Source: Burkholderiaceae bacterium (lineage in GTDB: Bacteria; Pseudomonadota; Gammaproteobacteria; Burkholderiales; Burkholderiaceae). From it: DNA of 15,132 nt. The notes under the pieces are model-generated. The model did no database searches. It was not told the origin of the DNA and saw only the letters and a list, made by a program, of their open reading frames with translations. This document shows positions 14,391 to 15,132 of the stretch, piece by piece. The DNA lies in NCBI GenBank assembly GCA_017998575.1, contig JAGOCV010000064.1, positions 1 through 15,132 on the forward strand. Reading direction: 5' to 3'. Made by a program: the position numbers and the translations under genes. How positions within the stretch are numbered: position 1 is the first letter of the stretch; each line of letters begins with the position of its first letter.

Positions 14391-15131
14391 CTATCTCGCG
14401 AATTCCTCGGAGCCCGACTCGAAGTCGAGGATCGCATCGGGGTCCACCCCCAACGCTTCACCGACCTCATCAGGGTAGGTGGTGATCAATTCCTTGCGAT
14501 CAAGGGCCAACTCGATGCCACGGCCGCGCCAGGCAGCGATGTGGATCACGCCGGCCAGGGGCTCGTACACCTCGTTCTCGTAGGGGCGCACGTGGTTGGC
14601 CACGCCGTTGACGATGCGCCAGGGGAATTTCCAGCGCTTGGCCAGCTCGGCGCCCACGGTGGCATACGAGTAGCCCAGGATCGCCTCCTGCGCCTCGGCG
14701 CGCTTGAACGCCAGCGGCTTGCAGATGGAATCCAGCCGGTCCATGGCCACCGTCATGCCCACGCGCATGGGCAACTCGCCCACCGCATGGATCAGACCGG
14801 AGGTGTAGGCCTCGCCGTCGTCCAGGTCGATCTCCAGCGCCAGCCGGCGCGCCAGTTCGGCCGTGTTGAGGCTGTAGTTCCACAGCTGGTGCAACCGGTC
14901 GGGGCTGACATTGGGGAAGCTGTCGTTGAGGACCATGCCGATCGCCAGCGAGCGCACCTTGCGCATGCCCATCTTGGCCAGCGCGTCATTGATGCTGCCC
15001 ACCGTGCGGCCACGCCAGAAGTAGGCCGAGTTGGCCATCTTCAGCAGCTTGGCGGTCAGGGCCGGATCGGTGGCGATGCAGGCAGCCACGGTGCCGGAAT
15101 CGATATCGGGGTTGTCCAGCCCCGATATGAG
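14391..15131 (-). CDS. HDOD domain protein (upstream copy), 5'-truncated by window edge
   Basis: A second HDOD protein, with 246 residues visible; the frame is open through the right edge. By alignment to the neighbouring copy about 20 N-terminal residues lie outside. The GTG at 15089 is inside the domain and is not the start, because conserved sequence (LISGLDNPDIDSG) continues upstream of it. Shared blocks are IATDPALTAKLLKMANSAYF, LWNYSLNTAELARRLA, TSGLIHAVGEL and ENEVYEPLAGVIHIAAWRGR. In one ungapped 55-residue block I counted 30 identities with the downstream copy, so the two arose by gene duplication. As in the other copy, the HD metal pair is absent. The tail GSEEFAR differs from the downstream copy's ADMASFV. 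Function is inferred only from the family. Confidence 0.92.
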   Translation of the reverse strand, partial: LISGLDNPDIDSGTVAACIATDPALTAKLLKMANSAYFWRGRTVGSINDALAKMGMRKVRSLAIGMVLNDSFPNVSPDRLHQLWNYSLNTAELARRLALEIDLDDGEAYTSGLIHAVGELPMRVGMTVAMDRLDSICKPLAFKRAEAQEAILGYSYATVGAELAKRWKFPWRIVNGVANHVRPYENEVYEPLAGVIHIAAWRGRGIELALDRKELITTYPDEVGEALGVDPDAILDFESGSEEFAR

Positions 15132-15132
15132 T

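Noticed and set aside
1..15132. CRISPR arrays, tRNA or rRNA genes, insertion sequences, toxin-antitoxin or phage defence genes
   Set aside because: I saw no regularly spaced repeats, no tRNA-like cloverleaf, no transposase and no unexplained gap over 150 bases in which such a system could lie.

Overview
The window is a gene-dense, GC-rich stretch of bacterial chromosome. Almost every gap is under 140 bases, and I see no mobile element, tRNA, rRNA or CRISPR array. The gene order (ygfZ diverging from mltG-tmk-holB-pilZ-tatD), the protein sequences and the GTG starts point to a betaproteobacterium of the order Burkholderiales, most likely family Comamonadaceae (an Acidovorax, Hydrogenophaga or Variovorax relative). 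This assignment is inferred from recalled family sequences, not from a search.

Layout. (1) 1-2248, plus strand: the 3' part of an NAD(P)-dependent aldehyde dehydrogenase, then a soluble class III adenylyl cyclase fused to an FHA domain. (2) 2262-3338, minus: a DUF72 (YecE-like) protein, convergent with the cyclase. (3) 3479-8189, minus: a compact operon read mltG, tmk, holB, pilZ, tatD, ankyrin-repeat protein. Its first four genes are separated by -2 to 4 bases. It joins cell-wall glycan termination, dTTP supply, the clamp-loader delta' subunit, a type IV pilus factor, a TatD nuclease and a predicted exported ankyrin protein. (4) 8269-9219, plus: the folate-binding protein YgfZ, diverging from mltG. 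(5) 9246-11071, minus: a translationally coupled pair, an HSL-family esterase followed by an unusual fusion of a hotdog acyl-CoA thioesterase and a GNAT acetyltransferase. (6) 11163-12299, plus: an iron-containing alcohol dehydrogenase diverging from the esterase. (7) 12313-15132, minus: a patatin-like phospholipase downstream of two tandem HDOD-domain paralogues. The first of these in transcription order is cut by the right window edge.

How the genes fit together. The central operon is mainly housekeeping and its order is widely conserved. The 9.2-13.4 kb part concentrates acyl and ester chemistry (esterase, thioesterase/acetyltransferase, phospholipase) beside an alcohol dehydrogenase, which could be a small lipid or ester catabolic neighbourhood, but no shared pathway is shown. 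Signalling genes (cyclase-FHA, PilZ, two HDOD proteins) are spread across the window. I found no clear previously undescribed system. The best candidates for a second look are the thioesterase-GNAT fusion coupled to an esterase, the cyclase-FHA protein, the tandem HDOD pair with the phospholipase, and several inverted repeats at gene borders.
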